The notes beneath the pieces were generated by a model. That model saw only the letters and a list, made by a program, of their open reading frames with translations. It was not told the DNA's origin and ran no database searches. Shown here piece after piece: positions 15,209 to 16,050 of a DNA stretch of 16,050 nt. The DNA is from Bacteroidales bacterium UBA6248. GTDB taxonomy: Bacteria > Bacteroidota > Bacteroidia > Bacteroidales > Lentimicrobiaceae. Every line of letters starts with the position of its first letter. Within the stretch, counting starts at the first letter, position 1. The stretch is from assembly GCA_002441345.1 (NCBI GenBank), contig DJVU01000039.1, positions 3,609-19,658 of the forward strand, given 5' to 3'. The translations under genes and the position numbers were made by a program.

Positions 15209-15874
15209 TTAATTACTTGTTTCTTTAATGGCGTCTTCGCGCATCTTCTCGTTGGCTGTGATTACGAAGGTAACACGACGATTCTGTGCTCTGCCTTCTT
15301 CGGTATCGTTACTGGCAATGGGCTGGTTTTCTCCGAAACCAACTACCGTTATCCGCTGCGAGCGAATATCCTGCTGGCGAAGATAGCCTGCAACCGACTC
15401 TGCTCTGCGCTCCGAAAGAGCCTGATTATAGCTGGCCGAACCCTTACTGTCGGTATGGCCCTGAATCATAACATCTGTATTGGGATAATCGCGGAGTACA
15501 CCTGCAAGTTCACGGATGCTACTTTTGGATGCATCGGTCAGGTCGCTCTGGTCAAAACCAAACAGCACCTTACTGCTGAAATTAACCACAATTCCCTCTT
15601 CCCCTTCGTTGTGTATCACTTCTGCATCGGGAACTTTACGCCGGATCTCTTCAGCCTGCTTGTCCATCTGTTTTCCAATCACAGCACCGGCAACTCCGCC
15701 AACCGTGGCTCCGATCACAGCACCGGCACTTGTATTACCGGCTGTTTTACCAATGATTGCACCAATTGCACCGCCAGTGGCAGCACCAACAGCCGCTCCG
15801 CGTTGTGTACGGGTGGTCTTGCATCCCGCAACAATGAGCGACATTAACATCAGAAAAATTACTGTTCTTTTCAT
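15209..15874 (-). CDS. OmpA-family lipoprotein with glycine-zipper domain (YiaD-like)
   Basis: A 221-aa lipoprotein. The lipobox 'LIVAGC' places the lipidated cysteine at C18. Residues about 25-68 are a glycine zipper ('GAAVGAATGGAIGAIIGK', 'GAVIGATVGGVAGAVIGK'), and residues about 95-205 are an OmpA_C peptidoglycan-binding domain with 'VLFGFDQSDL', 'GHTDSKGSASYNQALSERRA' (D142, R156/R157) and 'GRAQNRRVTF'. The same arrangement occurs in YiaD-type proteins. It probably links the outer membrane to peptidoglycan. The start at 15874 was chosen because it begins the signal peptide; an upstream in-frame ATG at 15961 lies before the promoter and would add 29 residues that disrupt the signal. A strong TTTG-N21-TAACTTTG promoter lies upstream, and the beta-barrel gene follows 20 bases later. 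Confidence 0.94.
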   Translation of the reverse strand: MKRTVIFLMLMSLIVAGCKTTRTQRGAAVGAATGGAIGAIIGKTAGNTSAGAVIGATVGGVAGAVIGKQMDKQAEEIRRKVPDAEVIHNEGEEGIVVNFSSKVLFGFDQSDLTDASKSSIRELAGVLRDYPNTDVMIQGHTDSKGSASYNQALSERRAESVAGYLRQQDIRSQRITVVGFGENQPIASNDTEEGRAQNRRVTFVITANEKMREDAIKETSN

Positions 15875-15915
15875 ATTTGTTTGGATTTGGTTTGATAATT
15901 CGCAGGGTTCCATTT

Positions 15916-15948
15916 CAAAGTTACAAATTAAACAACCCCGGAAGCAAA
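15916..15948 (-). promoter_or_regulatory. Bacteroidota-type promoter of the OmpA lipoprotein-beta-barrel operon
   Basis: On the minus strand TTTG (15948-15945), a 21-base spacer and TAACTTTG (15923-15916) match the Bacteroidota consensus TTTG-N17-23-TAnnTTTG. Initiation near 15910 leaves a leader of about 35 bases before the ATG at 15874. This is the best-formed promoter in the window. Confidence 0.75.
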
Positions 15949-16050
15949 CCCCGCCGGGCAAGTTTCAGGCCATATACTATTAAATATGTTGAATGCAATT
16001 CATCGGCTTCGGGATGGGATTTACAGGGAAACGCTGAATTAACAGGCATT

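Noticed and set aside
15516..15983. Plus-strand frame of 155 codons opposite the OmpA lipoprotein
   Set aside because: Its Ala/Pro/Thr-rich composition is the antisense image of the glycine zipper; the minus-strand gene has a lipobox, OmpA motifs and a promoter.

Overview
The window looks like a chromosomal segment of a member of the Bacteroidota, probably an environmental or anaerobic Bacteroidales-type organism (the order is inference). The evidence is a SusC/SusD outer-membrane import pair, two proteins ending in type IX secretion system (T9SS) sorting domains, DUF4159, PorT-like and OmpA envelope proteins, and several promoters of the Bacteroidota form TAnnTTTG. No rRNA, tRNA, CRISPR array, transposase or phage gene is visible.

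Layout. Bases 2-709 are the 3' end of a secreted T9SS protein with a MAM-like jelly-roll domain, closed by a strong terminator. Next come rsmE (16S rRNA m3U1498 methyltransferase) and a DUF4159 exported protein, both on the plus strand and each with its own putative promoter. On the minus strand follow a KefB-type cation:proton antiporter with an RCK domain (convergent with DUF4159), an OmpA-family protein with an unusual jelly-roll-like middle region, and a small GlsB/YeaQ-type membrane protein.

Bases 6990-14511 hold the most distinctive unit, a compact plus-strand operon. It runs from a TAnnTTTG promoter with a dyad at the expected transcription start, through susC (1086 aa) and a SusD-like lipoprotein (534 aa), to an 832-aa multidomain protein, and ends at a bidirectional hairpin terminator. 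The third protein has a signal peptide, a jelly-roll-like N-terminus, two Ig-like modules, a peptide-N-glycosidase F (PNGase F) catalytic region and a T9SS sorting domain. By comparison with remembered PNGase F, the catalytic Asp60 and Glu206 are kept as D494 and E626, but Glu118 aligns with isoleucine (I546) and the disulfide pattern differs. The simplest reading is a minimal glycoprotein- or glycopeptide-use locus: a secreted or surface amidase removes N-glycans, and SusCD imports the glycan or the freed peptide. No glycoside hydrolase, protease or dedicated regulator lies beside it.

The right end has a minus-strand operon of an OmpA-family glycine-zipper lipoprotein followed by a PorT-like outer-membrane beta-barrel. 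It is driven by a well-formed TTTG-N21-TAACTTTG promoter, and the second gene has a clear Shine-Dalgarno sequence, which is uncommon in this phylum.
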